Assembly: GCA_002354205.1 (NCBI GenBank)
Contig: DELD01000027.1
Span: 462-53,680, forward strand
DNA from: Micavibrio sp. UBA2705
GTDB taxonomy: Bacteria > Pseudomonadota > Alphaproteobacteria > Micavibrionales > Micavibrionaceae
Reading direction: 5' to 3'
Length of the DNA: 53,219 nt
Under the pieces are notes generated by a model. It saw only the letters and a program-made list of their open reading frames with translations, made no database searches and was not told the DNA's origin. A program made the translations under genes and the position numbers. Below are positions 52,425 through 53,219 of this stretch, one piece after another (positions within the stretch are counted from its first letter, which is position 1; each line of letters opens with the position of its first letter).

Positions 52425-53108
52425 ATGAGCACAACATGGACTGCAACAGATAACGTTGCATTATTAAACGTCGACCCACAGGATACATTTTGCCCTGGCG
52501 GCGCATTAGCCGTTACTGATGGCGACCAAATCATTCCTGTGTTAAACAGCCTGCGTGAGCATTTCAACAAAGTCTACTGGTCACAGGATTTTCACCCTGA
52601 TAACCACATTTCTTTTGCTTCGACACATGGCGCTGAGCCGTTTTCACTAAAGAAAGTTGCCTATGGCGATCAAGTCATGTGGCCTGAACACGCCAAACAA
52701 AGCGCAAGCGATGGCACAGGGGCACAGTTCCACAAAGACCTCGTTTTCAAAGCATCAGACAAAATCATTCAAAAAGGCACAAATAAAGACATTGATTCTT
52801 ATTCTGCGTTTTTAGAAAATGATAAAAAAACACCGCCGCGTTTTGACAATGGTAATTCCCTTGCTGCTGAGCTGCGCGCTGATGGCGTTGATACGCTTGT
52901 TATTACCGGCCTAGCGCTTGATTATTGCGCAGGGGACACCGCGCTTGATGCGCTAAGCGAAAAGTTTAATGTGATTGTTGTTGAAGATGCCACGCGCTCT
53001 ATCACCCCTGAAGGCCGCCTTGCGAAGATCGCACAGATTGTTGATGCAGGCGGCATTGTGCTAACAAGCGCCGCATTACAGAAAAACCCGCAGCTTATCT
53101 GCGCGTAA
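52425..53108 (+). CDS. pncA: Nicotinamidase
   Basis: PncA hydrolyses nicotinamide to nicotinate and ammonia, feeding pncB. The ATG at 52425 has AGGAG upstream (52413-52417) and gives 227 residues. It is a cysteine hydrolase of the isochorismatase fold. The catalytic triad is likely D17 (NVDPQDTF), K117 and C168 (GLALDYCAGDTA); the metal ligands are D55, H57 and H61 (SQDFHPDNHISF). MWPEHAKQ and SYSAF are also typical. It follows pncB by 39 bases and is closed by a strong terminator. Confidence 0.95.
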   Translation: MSTTWTATDNVALLNVDPQDTFCPGGALAVTDGDQIIPVLNSLREHFNKVYWSQDFHPDNHISFASTHGAEPFSLKKVAYGDQVMWPEHAKQSASDGTGAQFHKDLVFKASDKIIQKGTNKDIDSYSAFLENDKKTPPRFDNGNSLAAELRADGVDTLVITGLALDYCAGDTALDALSEKFNVIVVEDATRSITPEGRLAKIAQIVDAGGIVLTSAALQKNPQLICA

Positions 53109-53131
53109 GTTTAAACGATTTATAATTTCAC

Positions 53132-53165
53132 AAAGGCCGCGAGATGAAAATTTTGCGGCCTTTTT
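53132..53165 (+). terminator. Rho-independent terminator after pncA
   Basis: AAAGGCCGC (53132-53140) pairs with GCGGCCTTT (53155-53163) around a 14-base loop, followed by a T-run. It lies 24 bases after the pncA stop. On the minus strand it also follows the partial gene at the window end, so it may work in both directions. Confidence 0.85.
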
Positions 53166-53219
53166 ATCCGCGCTGCGCCTTCTGGCGGATCATGAAAATC
53201 AGATAAAAAGCGGCGAGTG
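53164..53219 (-). CDS. C-terminal fragment of a membrane protein, cut by window end
   Basis: Reading leftward from the window edge, one frame gives LAAFYLIFMIRQKAQRG then a TAA at 53164-53166. The hydrophobic stretch followed by a basic tail looks like the end of an inner membrane protein. The stop sits against the bidirectional terminator, which supports a real gene end. Only 17 residues are visible, so the family is unknown. Confidence 0.4.
   Translation of the reverse strand, partial: LAAFYLIFMIRQKAQRG

Noticed and set aside
1..53219. Mobile elements, prophage, tRNA, rRNA or CRISPR
   Set aside because: No transposase, integrase, phage structural gene, cloverleaf-type sequence, rRNA block or regular repeat-spacer array was recognised on either strand.

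Overview
The window is about 53 kb of a bacterial chromosome of moderate GC content, and the gene families point to an alphaproteobacterium. It carries AddAB instead of RecBCD, a ChvI/ChvG-type two-component pair next to rapZ, a membrane-anchored class I cytochrome c divergent from pheA, an accD-folC pair, clpS-clpA, and a LapB/LapC/TolC-type type I secretion operon. No rRNA, tRNA, insertion sequence, prophage or CRISPR array was seen. Genes are tightly packed, and most are housekeeping. The first 40 bases are an A/T/C homopolymer block that cuts into addB and looks like a contig-end artefact.

Layout. 1-6.4 kb: addB (5' truncated) and addA, for double-strand break repair. 6.4-13.0 kb: a leftward chain pheA, accD, folC, chvI, chvG, rapZ, with overlaps from folC onward. 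13.1-18.1 kb: cytochrome c, acetyl-CoA synthetase, a small unknown gene, and a lemA-htpX-like pair. 18.1-20.3 kb (leftward): rlmE, a small membrane protein, and an exported M23 protein. 20.5-24.2 kb: ptsN, truA, rmuC, def, with a small unknown gene on the other strand. 24.2-27.7 kb (leftward): marC, a small membrane protein, infC (with the hallmark ATT start), thrS. 28.1-33.8 kb: a SpoIIAA-like small protein, then a leftward type I secretion operon (tolC, ABC transporter, membrane fusion protein) with no visible substrate. 34-38.8 kb: clpS, clpA and an M23 peptidase. 38.8-41.3 kb: an orphan 74-residue protein with a near-consensus promoter, fmt, and a two-gene operon of unknown function behind a perfect 17-bp palindrome. 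41.4-46.1 kb: glmU, glmS, a deaminase of the yeast cytosine deaminase type, panC. 46.1-48.2 kb: a leftward operon (57-residue protein, divergent Rossmann/SDR-like protein, SAM methyltransferase) behind a promoter overlapped by a Fur-box-like site. 48.4-53.1 kb: an SCP2-like protein, nadD, and an operon of a Prs homologue, nicotinate phosphoribosyltransferase and nicotinamidase.

How the genes work together. The last region reads as a complete salvage route from nicotinamide to NaAD: nicotinamidase makes nicotinate, the Prs homologue plausibly supplies PRPP, PncB makes NaMN, and NadD adenylates it. GlmU and GlmS feed UDP-GlcNAc for the wall, which the two M23 proteins may remodel. The least explained parts are the Fur-boxed three-gene operon, the unknown pair near 40-41 kb with its palindrome, the yeast-type deaminase beside panC, and the secretion operon without a substrate.
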